From: a virus
IMG/VR virus record: IMGVR_UViG_3300050343_000220
Span: 1-64,000 of that record
Direction: 5' to 3' (one strand)
Length of the DNA stretch: 64,000 nucleotides
Both the position numbers and the translations under genes were made by a program. The notes beneath the pieces are model-generated. The model ran no database searches and was not told the DNA's origin. It worked only from the letters and a program-made list of their open reading frames with translations. Each line of letters begins with the position of its first letter. Positions within the stretch are counted from its first letter, which is position 1. Positions 50,251 to 57,708 of this stretch are shown here, piece by piece.

Positions 50251-50478
50251 TTATTTTTCTCTAAGTGTGATGCGTCCACGACCTAGGTCATATGGACTTA
50301 GTTCAACATGCACACGATCACCAACAAGAAGTTGGATTTTCCGTGTAATTAATTTACCAGAAGCTCTACATAAGCACTGATGTTCTGCTGGTTCATCCAA
50401 TTCAACATTGAAATAACCGTTGCCACTTTCTTTGAAGATTACACCTTTAGCTTCAACAATATTCGTTTTTTTGCTCAT
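50251..50478 (-). CDS. infA: Translation initiation factor IF-1
   Basis: A 75-residue protein that matches bacterial IF-1 along its length: VEAKGVIFKESGNGYFNVEL, ASGKLITRKIQLLVGDRVHV and ELSPYDLGRGRITLREK. IF-1 binds the ribosomal A site on the 30S subunit during start-codon selection. The fold (OB) and the SPYDLxRGRIT end are intact, so it should be active. A Cys-rich variation (EHQCLCRASG) replaces the usual EVLAHISG. A phage copy is unusual and suggests control of translation during infection. It is cotranscribed with MazG and ribonucleotide reductase. Confidence 0.9.
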   Translation of the reverse strand: MSKKTNIVEAKGVIFKESGNGYFNVELDEPAEHQCLCRASGKLITRKIQLLVGDRVHVELSPYDLGRGRITLREK

Positions 50479-50626
50479 ATGCTTTTACCGTTTTGAAATA
50501 TAATTTGTTGTACTTAACAATCATTTCTTGAATAACTTCACGATCACTAGTTTGACCAACAGTTTGTAGATGTTGAGAGCAACCGTGAAGTTCACCTATA
50601 AGTAATAGATACATCTCAGGAGGCAT
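50453..50626 (-). CDS. Small hypothetical protein (57 aa)
   Basis: A 57-residue helical protein. Its ATG overlaps the stop of the upstream gene (TAATG) with an AAAGGA site before it, and its end overlaps the IF-1 start by 26 bases. The overlaps support translation in the operon. No family recognised. Confidence 0.5.
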   Translation of the reverse strand: MPPEMYLLLIGELHGCSQHLQTVGQTSDREVIQEMIVKYNKLYFKTVKAYEQKNEYC

Positions 50627-50832
50627 TAAAATCCTTTTACTTTCTTGTGTTTCTTTTTATCTTTTTTATAAAGATTTGGAGGTCCAATTTTGCACAGTTG
50701 TTCATCACTTTCTCTAGCAAGTATAGTGCACATTTGGTCTACAGCCATAGCAAATATACCAGCATGGGAGAGCTTGCCAACCATATGACTAGATAGATCA
50801 AAGATGAACTCTTCGCGTTCACTTTCAGTCAT
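50626..50832 (-). CDS. Hypothetical small protein
   Basis: About 68 residues from the ATG at 50832, overlapping the end of the upstream gene by a base or two. Helical, with a very basic tail (KKDKKKHKKVKGF). No family recognised. Confidence 0.5.
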   Translation of the reverse strand: MTESEREEFIFDLSSHMVGKLSHAGIFAMAVDQMCTILARESDEQLCKIGPPNLYKKDKKKHKKVKGF

Positions 50833-50833
50833 T

Positions 50834-51073
50834 TTATTCAATCTCAGCGTGTGTGTGATTACTAAAGTATTTAGTTAGTATTTGTACACGTTCTTCTTCG
50901 TGAGCGATTACATCAATCTGATCTTGAATAGCGGCAAGCACATCAGGGTGTTCACCGATGCCAACAGGATTGTGTAAGTAAACTTCTGCGTTCATTCGTG
51001 CTTTCTGTATTTTGCCCTCGCTATCAGCGATAAGGGCATTGAGAATATCTTTGCGTAGTGATCGGCAGGACAT
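50834..51073 (-). CDS. Hypothetical acidic helical protein
   Basis: A 79-residue helical protein rich in Glu, His and Ile; it starts 4 bases after the thioredoxin-like gene. No family recognised. Confidence 0.5.
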   Translation of the reverse strand: MSCRSLRKDILNALIADSEGKIQKARMNAEVYLHNPVGIGEHPDVLAAIQDQIDVIAHEEERVQILTKYFSNHTHAEIE

Positions 51074-51077
51074 TTGA

Positions 51078-51425
51078 TTAATCAGGATGTGCGTATGTAT
51101 ATGCGTCTAGGGTTGCATGTAGATGTTTAATAATTGAGTTGGCACCTACAAAGCGTTCTACTGATTGTTCGACATAGTCACAATCTTCGTCTCCATCGGC
51201 ATCTAGCCGACAAGAGACTTCCTCGTGGACGACAACGAGCGTCGGTGACAGTTCCACCGATAAGTCCTCCGCCAGCGCTGTAAGGCTGCCTGAGGGTGCT
51301 TTAAGAGGCACAAAGTCGAGCTCAGCTGCTTCGTCTTGCGTGAGAGTTTTGACGTGGTCCTTGAGACGATCGCAAGGAGTACACCCGTCTTGGGTAAATA
51401 CATAAAGCTTGTAGTTTTTCATCAT
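51078..51425 (-). CDS. Thioredoxin/glutaredoxin-like protein
   Basis: A 115-residue protein with the thioredoxin active site C15-T-P-C18 (VFTQDGCTPCDRL) and a later Pro (ELSPTLVVV) in the position of the conserved cis-Pro. Four further Cys/Asp-rich residues follow (CRLDADGDEDCDY). It probably reduces the C-terminal cysteines of the ribonucleotide reductase, encoded in the same operon. It could also serve as polymerase processivity factor as in T7. Two ATG codons are adjacent at the start. Confidence 0.8.
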   Translation of the reverse strand: MMKNYKLYVFTQDGCTPCDRLKDHVKTLTQDEAAELDFVPLKAPSGSLTALAEDLSVELSPTLVVVHEEVSCRLDADGDEDCDYVEQSVERFVGANSIIKHLHATLDAYTYAHPD

Positions 51426-51428
51426 TAT

Positions 51429-51737
51429 TTAGGCAGGTGTTCCATCGGTGTAATAAAAACCGCCGACGCAATTGTCTTGATTAGATATTACTAAATGCCT
51501 TGCGTGTTGATAACATCTCATACCCATATGATAGGAAATCATGACAGGATTACCCGGAACAACTGTATCTAATCGATCACAAAGAATCAAACGAGCAGCA
51601 GGAGCCTTACGTTTGTACTGGATCTCTGCCATGTAGGCATAATGAGGATCTTGTTCCTGTGTATCAGGATTAAATACCGTCATCATTGTGGGAGCAGTCT
51701 CGACGATTGCTTCCATCTCAGACATCATTTTGAACAT
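51429..51737 (-). CDS. Hypothetical protein
   Basis: A 102-residue protein starting at a TAATG overlap and ending 3 bases before the thioredoxin-like gene. It has Met-rich N-terminal and Tyr/Gly-rich C-terminal parts. No family recognised. Confidence 0.5.
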   Translation of the reverse strand: MFKMMSEMEAIVETAPTMMTVFNPDTQEQDPHYAYMAEIQYKRKAPAARLILCDRLDTVVPGNPVMISYHMGMRCYQHARHLVISNQDNCVGGFYYTDGTPA

Positions 51738-51898
51738 TAGTCGTTAAACATGGATTTGGGATAACAGCGAATGACACGACGACAATCGGGACAAAGCTCG
51801 ATAGTGTTGGCAATCGCTGTGTTGACATCAATAGCGGTAACTTCAAAGTCTTGCTTGTCACCTTCTTTGTCTATATAAACTACGTCGTAGTCTTTCAT
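51737..51898 (-). CDS. Small protein with Cys motif (53 aa)
   Basis: A 53-residue protein coupled at both ends by TAATG. It contains LCPDCRRVIRCYP, half of a zinc ribbon, near its end. Function unknown; metal binding is possible. Confidence 0.5.
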   Translation of the reverse strand: MKDYDVVYIDKEGDKQDFEVTAIDVNTAIANTIELCPDCRRVIRCYPKSMFND

Positions 51899-52131
51899 TA
51901 ACTGTTAGGTAGGTGTAGTTTTAAAGGTGGCAGATACTTCTTTTCAGCAAGGTACACTTCGACTTCCTTGCGCTGATCGCTAGTGAGATAACCAAACATG
52001 ATGTTGAGTATCTGGTTGAGATAGACCGTAGGAAACTCTGGTGAGTCTTGGGCCAATGCTGCGTGACACAGCAATACGACATCGAGGACGTCATAGTCAG
52101 GAACTTTTTCTAGTTGTGAATTGGTTGTCAT
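51898..52131 (-). CDS. Hypothetical small protein
   Basis: A 77-residue helical, Leu- and Pro-containing protein. It overlaps the upstream gene by 35 bases and is coupled to the downstream gene by TAATG. No family recognised. Confidence 0.5.
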   Translation of the reverse strand: MTTNSQLEKVPDYDVLDVVLLCHAALAQDSPEFPTVYLNQILNIMFGYLTSDQRKEVEVYLAEKKYLPPLKLHLPNS

Positions 52132-52291
52132 TGAGAAGTTCTAAGTATTCATCGGGGTAAGCAGAGAAATGATCAAGCATTACAAGTAATGTTGCAATGC
52201 TTGTCTCAGTTGGTTGAATAGGTAGGTTAAGCATCATTGAAGTGATGTACCTACGTGTTGCTCTTAAATGAGCAATTGAATCCATTGTCAT
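52097..52291 (-). CDS. Hypothetical small protein
   Basis: A 64-residue helical protein (a second ATG at 52285 is possible). It overlaps the acidic 52288 gene by 4 bases. No family recognised. Confidence 0.45.
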   Translation of the reverse strand: MTMDSIAHLRATRRYITSMMLNLPIQPTETSIATLLVMLDHFSAYPDEYLELLNDNQFTTRKSS

Positions 52292-52464
52292 TCGATAGGT
52301 TCTTCTTCTTCTTCATTTAAAGTTTCTTCAAGTTCATCATCATATTGACCGTCATTGTAGTTAGATACAATTTGGTCAATTTGATCATAGACACTTGAGT
52401 AATCAAATTTATAAGTAATTAATTCAATCAAGTAGGGCAGTTCATCTTCATCGAATCCCATCAT
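52288..52464 (-). CDS. Small acidic protein (58 aa)
   Basis: A 58-residue protein beginning MMGFDEDELPYLIELI, with an Asp/Glu-rich end (EEEEEPIE). It overlaps the next upstream gene by 17 bases. It resembles the 52571 gene in a middle phrase (SVYDQIDQIV compared with SIHDQIDDWV). Function unknown. Confidence 0.45.
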   Translation of the reverse strand: MMGFDEDELPYLIELITYKFDYSSVYDQIDQIVSNYNDGQYDDELEETLNEEEEEPIE

Positions 52465-52549
52465 AATTATCTTGAAGATATTCTTCTAAGTCTACATAAA
52501 CGAGTGAGTCAATATCTTCTTCGTCGTCAGCATCTGTGTTTTCTGTCAT
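52448..52549 (-). CDS. Very small acidic protein (33 aa)
   Basis: A 33-residue protein with over a third Asp/Glu (begins MTENTDADDEEDID). The overlap with the next gene and its position in a run of coupled genes support it, but at this length it could be chance. Confidence 0.35.
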   Translation of the reverse strand: MTENTDADDEEDIDSLVYVDLEEYLQDNYDGIR

Positions 52550-52570
52550 GTCATCTTCATCTCATCTGTA

Positions 52571-52824
52571 TCAGAAGAAGTCTTCTAAAATAACTTCTGG
52601 ATTTGATTCGGCATATTCATACACCCAATCATCAATTTGATCATGAATTGAATCATAATCAAAGTCTTCATCATTTTGACAAAGATGCCAAACAGATTGT
52701 CTGTTTTTTGCAGTCAGCGTTGGAAGTTTTCAATTAAATATTCATTGACATCAATTGTTAGAAACGGATCATAAGCATCATCCGCTTCTAACAGCAATGC
52801 ACGACGTTCAGATGCAGCTCCCAT
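52571..52824 (-). pseudogene. Small gene broken in two frames, or CTG-start gene pair
   Basis: A 36-residue frame (52714-52824, MGAASERRALLLEADDAYDP at the start) is coupled to the upstream gene by TGATG. Its stop is followed by a 48-residue frame (52571-52717) with protein-like sequence (NRQSVWHLCQNDEDFDYD) but no ATG, GTG or TTG. A CTG overlaps the first stop (CTGA). A -1 shift would join the two into one protein of about 85 residues. Confidence 0.45.
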
Positions 52825-53465
52825 CAGAAGTCACCTCCAACAGTCTCTTCAACTTGAACATCAACTGCTTCAACAACAGTGTCTGGTTCGGTTGCAGTGT
52901 TCAATGTATCTTTCAATGTAGTAACAATGCTAGACATAGATAACTCATATGATTCCCATGCTTTTTCCTTGCGGTCAGCATTGAGAATTGCATAGAGTTC
53001 TTTGTCAGAGTAAACATCTCCACATCGAATAGAAGCAAAGATAGGCTTGCGGCCCATGTTGCCTCGATATGAATCAAGGTTGAATGACTCAGTGATCATT
53101 CCATTTTGGAACAATCCATACAAACCTGAGATGACACACATAGACCACCAAGTTTGGATACCTGAGGTAACCAAGATCTTGTTGCCACTGTGTAACTCAA
53201 GAATGACATTGAGCTTTGTGGCATTTTCTGTGCCAATTCCAGTAACAATATCGATATCGACAAGCTTGACATTTGCAAGACGAGTCAAAGGCTTTCCAGC
53301 TTTTGTCATCAAGGCAGCAGGCTTTTCATCGTTGCCAATGTAGTGAAACAGTACAGCTTCGCTTTCTTTGACTACACCGATGCCGATCATCATATTGATT
53401 TCAGGTGCTTCTCCACCTGATACGAGGTCAGCAACAATTGCAGAACTATCTACGAGCATGGTCAT
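52824..53465 (-). CDS. Hypothetical protein with acidic C-terminal tail
   Basis: About 213 residues from the ATG at 53465 (ATG at 53459 also possible). A beta-rich first part is followed by a helical region and an acidic tail ending in VGGDF. The tail recalls DNA-replication accessory proteins, but no motif confirms it. It heads a run of small coupled genes and follows a hairpin. Confidence 0.55.
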   Translation of the reverse strand: MTMLVDSSAIVADLVSGGEAPEINMMIGIGVVKESEAVLFHYIGNDEKPAALMTKAGKPLTRLANVKLVDIDIVTGIGTENATKLNVILELHSGNKILVTSGIQTWWSMCVISGLYGLFQNGMITESFNLDSYRGNMGRKPIFASIRCGDVYSDKELYAILNADRKEKAWESYELSMSSIVTTLKDTLNTATEPDTVVEAVDVQVEETVGGDF

Positions 53466-53510
53466 GTGAATTTGTAAGTAAGTGACAAAGCCCAAAAGGG
53501 CATTAGAAAA

Positions 53511-53534
53511 TACAGCCGCTGATAAGCGGCAGTA
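53511..53534 (-). terminator. Hairpin, terminator-like
   Basis: GCCGCT (53515-53520) and AGCGGC (53525-53530) pair around GATA, with a weaker outer stem. It lies after the 53558 gene on the minus strand and is followed there by a moderate T run. Confidence 0.55.
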
Positions 53535-53557
53535 TTGTTATTTATTTCGTACTGGAT

Positions 53558-53701
53558 CTAAAGACTCAAGTCGATTAGCTTGCGTTGACATAAGTCAGCA
53601 CAAGTTTGATAGACAGCTTGAGGATCTTCAGCTTCATGCTGGATTATTAGCTGTTCAAGGAAATGCAAAACAGCCCTGAAAGTTCTTTTGTATCTATTCA
53701 T
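53558..53701 (-). CDS. Small hypothetical protein (47 aa)
   Basis: A 47-residue helical protein (begins MNRYKRTFRAVLHFLEQLI) coupled to the upstream gene by TGATG. No family recognised. Confidence 0.45.
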   Translation of the reverse strand: MNRYKRTFRAVLHFLEQLIIQHEAEDPQAVYQTCADLCQRKLIDLSL

Positions 53702-53868
53702 CAAACAGGTGCAAGCTCACCTCTTAGTTCAGCAAGCTTTGTTGCTGCTTGACATTCGACAAGTATCCAAGCTAGTTCGCCGGATACGACATGTTGATCA
53801 CAGAAGTACTGAACAGTATCTTCAATGACTTCTTGGATCTCTTGGCTTAGTTCTCTGGATATTTCCAT
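53701..53868 (-). CDS. Small hypothetical protein (55 aa)
   Basis: A 55-residue acidic helical protein (begins MEISRELSQEIQEVIED), overlapping the next start by TGATG. Clear gap and hairpin upstream. No family recognised. Confidence 0.45.
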   Translation of the reverse strand: MEISRELSQEIQEVIEDTVQYFCDQHVVSGELAWILVECQAATKLAELRGELAPV

Positions 53869-53911
53869 TGATAGATATATAAACTACGGAGCTCTGCTCC
53901 ATTCCATAAAT

Positions 53912-53933
53912 ATAGCCGCCAATCGGCGGCTAT
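53912..53933 (-). terminator. Hairpin after protamine-like gene
   Basis: A perfect 9-bp stem (53912-53920 with 53925-53933) with an AATC loop, downstream of the 53972 gene on the minus strand. The T run after it is short. Confidence 0.55.
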
Positions 53934-53971
53934 GGTTGCTTTATTAGATTTGTTTAACTAATTAAAGATAT

Positions 53972-54856
53972 TCAACGCCTCATCCGACGTCCACCTCTAC
54001 GTGACATACGTCGTGAACGCATTGGCCGTGACCTACGCATTGGTCGTGACCTACGCATTGCACGTGAACGCATAGGAGCTGAACGCATTGGCCGTGACCT
54101 ACGCATTGGTCGTGACCTACGCATTGGCCGTGCACGATTCATCGCTTTACGAGATGAACTCATACGTGCTGGCCTACCCTGTGCTTTTCTCCGGCGTGCT
54201 TTTACACGTTTAATCTTAGCTTTAAGACGCATTAACTTCATTGAGTTTCCAGAAGCTTTAGCTGCTTTTTTACGAGCTCTAATCTTTCTGATCTTTGAAG
54301 TTAATTTATCTTTTTTCCTGTTATTTTTCTTCGTGGTAATCCGACGAGGCGACTTGGGTTTTGGCTTATCACCTTTACGTTCACCCATAGTTGGTTTTGG
54401 TTTGCGATCAGGTTTTTTCGGATCACTTTTAGGTGATGGCTTTTGAACAGCTGGTGTACTTTTCCCACCGGTAGTTCCTTTACCTCCACCGGTAGTTGCT
54501 TTACCACCACCGGAGTTGCTTGTACCGGAGTTGCTTGTACCGGAGTTGCTTGTACCGGAGTTACTACTACCCGCAGCAGCCATCATCATCATCACGGATG
54601 TGCCGGTGTTATTTTTTGCCATTCCACTTGCACTATTGCTTGTGGATTTAGTTGTATTAGAGTTAGAAGATTTATTCTTATTCGTAGAAGTGTTTCCCGA
54701 ACTCTTAGATTTATTGTTGTTAGTAGAAGTATTTCCCGAGCTTTTTGAAGTGGAACTGGAATTACCTACATTACTAATAGTAATGCTATTTTTATTTACA
54801 GTACCCTTTCGTGCGACACCTCGCATTTTTCGGGTATTTTCTTCTGCAGCTGACAT
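53972..54856 (-). CDS. Protamine-like Arg/Met-repeat protein
   Basis: A 294-residue, extremely basic, low-complexity protein. Residues 30-75 are Ser/Asn/Thr/Lys-rich, and 95-115 are NSGTS pentapeptide repeats. Residues 130-230 are Lys/Arg/Pro-rich with helical stretches. The last 60 residues are repeats of the type RRSRPM. The DNA carries the repeats exactly: a 46-base block at 54015-54060 recurs at 54081-54126, and a 15-base unit is repeated three times at 54511-54555. Such composition fits a protamine- or histone-like DNA condenser. It was not recognised as a known family. Confidence 0.65.
   Translation of the reverse strand: MSAAEENTRKMRGVARKGTVNKNSITISNVGNSSSTSKSSGNTSTNNNKSKSSGNTSTNKNKSSNSNTTKSTSNSASGMAKNNTGTSVMMMMAAAGSSNSGTSNSGTSNSGTSNSGGGKATTGGGKGTTGGKSTPAVQKPSPKSDPKKPDRKPKPTMGERKGDKPKPKSPRRITTKKNNRKKDKLTSKIRKIRARKKAAKASGNSMKLMRLKAKIKRVKARRRKAQGRPARMSSSRKAMNRARPMRRSRPMRRSRPMRSAPMRSRAMRRSRPMRRSRPMRSRRMSRRGGRRMRR
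54015..54126 (-). repeat. Tandem repeats in protamine-like gene
   Basis: A 46-base block occurs twice without change, 66 bases apart, and is itself built of 18-base units that encode Arg/Met/Ser/Pro. Likely to expand and contract by slippage. Confidence 0.8.
54511..54555 (-). repeat. 15-base tandem repeat
   Basis: Three exact copies of CGGAGTTGCTTGTAC, with partial copies at both sides, encoding the pentapeptide repeat NSGTS on the minus strand. Confidence 0.8.
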
Positions 54857-54897
54857 AATGCAATATAAATACTACATTTAGTTTAACAATGTAATAA

Positions 54898-55023
54898 TCA
54901 GTTTTCCTTGGATGCTGGAGTTGTATCTTCTACTTTTGCTGGTGGAGTAGGAGGTTGTACAGGAATTACTTCTCTACGATCACCACGAGTGTTCCGTTGT
55001 GCTGCTTCGTCACCTAATGCCAT
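54898..55023 (-). CDS. Small Pro/Thr-rich protein (41 aa)
   Basis: A 41-residue protein with an Arg-rich N-terminal half and a Pro/Thr/Lys-rich end (VQPPTPPAKVEDTTP). Lies between hli and the protamine-like gene. Function unknown. Confidence 0.45.
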   Translation of the reverse strand: MALGDEAAQRNTRGDRREVIPVQPPTPPAKVEDTTPASKEN

Positions 55024-55067
55024 TGTATTTTCTCTCAATAATGTATTTAATAATGATTATAAGTTAA

Positions 55068-55259
55068 TTACCAAATACCTGGGATGATTTGGCCGGTAAG
55101 AGCATATGCACCAATAGCAGCAATTACTCCTAGCATTGCAATTCGACCGTTTAACATTTCAGCTTTTTCGTTGTGTGTCACAGTGATCTCCATTACTTGC
55201 ATTTGTGGTTCTTTGGCAAAGACATTTTGACGTCCTTGATCTTCATTAGTTACAGTCAT
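55068..55259 (-). CDS. hli: High-light-inducible protein (Hli)
   Basis: A 63-residue thylakoid membrane protein with the Hli/ELIP signature EKAEMLNGRIAMLGVIAAIG, the chlorophyll-binding helix, and a short end (GQIIPGIW). Hli proteins bind chlorophyll and carotenoid and protect or help repair photosystem II. It is a well-known cyanophage host-derived gene and lies 1 base after talC, near psbA. The N-terminal 28 residues are hydrophilic. Confidence 0.95.
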   Translation of the reverse strand: MTVTNEDQGRQNVFAKEPQMQVMEITVTHNEKAEMLNGRIAMLGVIAAIGAYALTGQIIPGIW

Positions 55260-55260
55260 T

Positions 55261-55935
55261 TTATTTATATTCCTTAATAAAGTTTACACTATTGCACTTA
55301 ATTTGTGCGATATCTTGTTCAAAGATTTCTAATCCAGCATCAGTAAGAATATGCTTATACATATCCTCAAATACTGAGGGAGGCATAGTCACAACATCAG
55401 CTCCGTTATAGAAGGATCTGACTGCTCTATGCACACTACGAATTGAAGCAGCTAGAACTTGTGTGTCCACATGTTTTGCCGCATACAATCCTTTGATACC
55501 TCTTACAACTTCAAGACCAGACACTTGTTGGTCATCTAGTCTTCCAACAAATGGTGATACGTATGTTGCTCCAGCTTTTGCTGCAAGAATTGCTTGAGGA
55601 ATTGTAAAAACTAACGTGACATTAGTTCTGATGTGATCTTTTGATAGCTCTTTACAAGCAAGTAGACCACACCTTGTCATAGGTAGTTTGATTGTGGCAA
55701 CGCCATTAAATTCGTGAGCAAGCTGTTTGCCTGTCTCATACATTTCATGAGCACTACCATACACTTCCATGCTGATATCACGTACACCTATTTGAGAGAG
55801 TTCTTTGTAGACATCAGTTGGTTCTTTGCCAGACTTTCTGATCAATGTTGGATTAGTAGTAACTCCATCAATTAATCCAGTGATAAAGTGTTTGGCTACA
55901 TCTTCGATGTTTGCGGTATCAAGAAAGATTCGCAT
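55261..55935 (-). CDS. talC: Transaldolase, cyanophage TalC type
   Basis: A 224-residue transaldolase of the short, fructose-6-phosphate aldolase-like group. Start MRIFLDTANIEDV, then DGVTTNPTLI, then the Schiff-base Lys83 in TIKLPMT, and later YVSPFVGRLDD. It transfers dihydroxyacetone units in the pentose phosphate pathway. In cyanophages TalC is thought to push carbon to NADPH and pentoses for nucleotide synthesis. It is followed by hli and preceded by a small coupled gene. Confidence 0.95.
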   Translation of the reverse strand: MRIFLDTANIEDVAKHFITGLIDGVTTNPTLIRKSGKEPTDVYKELSQIGVRDISMEVYGSAHEMYETGKQLAHEFNGVATIKLPMTRCGLLACKELSKDHIRTNVTLVFTIPQAILAAKAGATYVSPFVGRLDDQQVSGLEVVRGIKGLYAAKHVDTQVLAASIRSVHRAVRSFYNGADVVTMPPSVFEDMYKHILTDAGLEIFEQDIAQIKCNSVNFIKEYK

Positions 55936-56071
55936 TATGTTTTTCTTTTGCTAGTAGCTTTAATATATTTGAATAATCCTCATAGCGAGGATTGTTGATG
56001 CTTACATGATGGTATTGATAGTACCTGACTGCATGCATCACATCTTGTAGTTGTTCAACTGACAAGTCCAT
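55919..56071 (-). CDS. Small hypothetical protein (50 aa)
   Basis: A 50-residue helical protein (begins MDLSVEQLQDVMHAVRYYQ) overlapping talC by 17 bases and the upstream gene by 17 bases. His/Tyr-rich. Function unknown. Confidence 0.45.
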   Translation of the reverse strand: MDLSVEQLQDVMHAVRYYQYHHVSINNPRYEDYSNILKLLAKEKHNANLS

Positions 56072-56240
56072 TATCTAGATCCTGCTGAGGCATATTTTTC
56101 TGTTGCAACTTTAACAAAAGCTTTGATGAAATTACAGATGGATCTTTGGTTAATGCGCGTACACGCATACGGACAGATCTAGTCTTCCACATGCCAAGTG
56201 ACATGGCAAGACATTTGACTTCTGGAAGAAGTTTAATCAT
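56055..56240 (-). CDS. Hypothetical small protein
   Basis: A 61-residue basic protein with an amphipathic helical start. It overlaps the LAGLIDADG gene by 8 bases. No family recognised. Confidence 0.4.
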   Translation of the reverse strand: MIKLLPEVKCLAMSLGMWKTRSVRMRVRALTKDPSVISSKLLLKLQQKNMPQQDLDNGLVS

Positions 56241-56562
56241 TTTTATTTTCGTATGTATCTAGGCAATCAAGTACTTTGTGAGCACGGCGATCTCCGAGGA
56301 GAGGAAGCATCTTTAAAACAATTCGAGTAACTTCAGTTTTACGGGAACAAGTCCAGCGATAACAAGCTTTGCGTCCAGTAAGGATACGACTTGGTTGACT
56401 ACTTTCATCGTGAATTTTGCCACCAGTGCCCATGACATCTGCAAACATTTGAACAACGTCTTTATCTGTCATACGCATTTGTAATGTCCAAGTATTACTA
56501 CGTTTGTCTTTATAGAGTGATCCTTCTCCTTCGAAGAGCCCTACGGCCCATTCGAAAGACAT
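56233..56562 (-). CDS. LAGLIDADG-type homing endonuclease-like protein
   Basis: A 109-residue protein with one LAGLIDADG helix near the start (FEWAVGLFEGEGSLYKDK), followed by the typical LQMRMTDKDVVQMFADVMG and a basic C-terminal half with RRAHKVLDCL. Single-motif enzymes work as dimers. It lies directly downstream of psbA, on the far side of the psbA terminator. Free-standing homing nucleases near psbA are known in other cyanophages, there usually of HNH type. psbA itself has no intron here. Confidence 0.7.
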   Translation of the reverse strand: MSFEWAVGLFEGEGSLYKDKRSNTWTLQMRMTDKDVVQMFADVMGTGGKIHDESSQPSRILTGRKACYRWTCSRKTEVTRIVLKMLPLLGDRRAHKVLDCLDTYENKND

Positions 56563-56588
56563 AAAAAAGGAGGTTTATTAGACCTCCT
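56561..56588 (-). terminator. psbA terminator
   Basis: AGGAGGT (56568-56574) and ACCTCCT (56582-56588) pair, with a TTATTAG loop and a run of T on the minus strand. It lies 37 bases after the psbA stop and reaches the start codon of the next gene. Confidence 0.85.
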
Positions 56589-56625
56589 AAATCTAGCCAA
56601 TGCGCCAGTAAATTGTGAGAATTAA

Positions 56626-57708
56626 TTAACCAATAGATGGTGCAGTTAAGGCTACAGATGTAGTCTCAGCAGCAGCTAAATCTAACGGAAAATTATGAGC
56701 ATTTCTTTCGTGAATCACTTCGAGCCCAAGTCCAGCGCGATTAAGAATATCGCCCCAGGTATTGATAACACGTTTGTTGCTATCAAGGATGGACTGGTTG
56801 AAGTTGAAGCCATTTAGGTTGAACGCCATGGTTGACACGCCAAGGGCAGTGAACCAAATACCAACAACAGGCCAGCTTGCTAAGAAGAAGTGCAGTGACC
56901 GGGAGTTGTTGAATGAGGCGTATTGGAAGATCAGGCGACCGAAGTAGCCATGTGCTGCCACGATGTTGTAAGTCTCTTCTTCTTGACCGAATTTGTAGCC
57001 ATAGTTCTGTGACACTTGCTCTGTGGTTTCACGCACGAGAGATGATGTAACAAGAGAACCATGCATAGCAGAAAATAAACTTCCACCGAAGACACCAGCC
57101 ACACCAAGCATGTGGAACGGATGCATGAGGATATTATGTTCTGCCTGGAACACCAACATATAGTTGAATGTACCTGAGATGCCCAAAGGCATTGCGTCAG
57201 AGAAGGATCCTTGTCCAAAGGGATAGACAAGAAACACGGCAGATGCTGCTGCTACAGGTGCGCTATATGCGACGAAGATCCATGGGCGCATACCTAACCG
57301 GTAGCTAAGTTCCCATTCTCGTCCCATGTAAGCGTAGATACCGATAAGGAAGTGAAAGACGACGAGTTGGAAAGGACCGCCGTTGTAGAGCCATTCGTCC
57401 AACGAAGACGCTTCCCAGATTGGGTAAAAATGCAGTCCGATTGCATTTGAAGACGGGACAACTGCTCCTGAAATAATGTTATTTCCGTAAAGGAGCGATC
57501 CAGCAACTGGTTCACGTATGCCATCGATATCAACAGGGGGTGCGCCAACGAAGGCGATAATGAAACAAATAGTCGCTGCGAGGAGCGTAGGGATCATGAG
57601 GATTCCAAACCAACCGACATACAGACGGTTGTTGGTGCTCGTAACCCACTGACAAAACTCTTCCCAGTTACTCTTAGCGCCGGAGCGCTGCATAACAGTT
57701 GAAGCCAT
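56626..57708 (-). CDS. psbA: Photosystem II D1 protein
   Basis: A full-length, uninterrupted 360-residue D1. It carries the five membrane helices, the [20 protein letters not shown] region, [20 protein letters not shown] around the quinone site, and the C-terminal NAHNFPLDL with residues that bind the manganese cluster. A short processed extension ([16 protein letters not shown]) follows. D1 turns over fast in light, so a phage copy keeps photosynthesis working during infection. A strong terminator follows and a gene-free 100-base leader precedes, so it is probably expressed as its own unit. Confidence 0.99.
   Translation of the reverse strand: MASTVMQRSGAKSNWEEFCQWVTSTNNRLYVGWFGILMIPTLLAATICFIIAFVGAPPVDIDGIREPVAGSLLYGNNIISGAVVPSSNAIGLHFYPIWEASSLDEWLYNGGPFQLVVFHFLIGIYAYMGREWELSYRLGMRPWIFVAYSAPVAAASAVFLVYPFGQGSFSDAMPLGISGTFNYMLVFQAEHNILMHPFHMLGVAGVFGGSLFSAMHGSLVTSSLVRETTEQVSQNYGYKFGQEEETYNIVAAHGYFGRLIFQYASFNNSRSLHFFLASWPVVGIWFTALGVSTMAFNLNGFNFNQSILDSNKRVINTWGDILNRAGLGLEVIHERNAHNFPLDLAAAETTSVALTAPSIG

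Noticed and set aside
53482-53679. A 65-residue + strand frame
   Set aside because: The minus-strand gene at 53558-53701 has coupling and coding character; the + frame runs through a hairpin and lacks a ribosome site.
54015-54126. Repeats as a CRISPR-like or non-coding array
   Set aside because: The units are in frame and encode Arg/Met repeats within one long open frame, with no unique spacers.
56626-57708. Group I intron in psbA
   Set aside because: The D1 frame is continuous from start to stop with no insertion, so the nearby LAGLIDADG gene is not intron-encoded.
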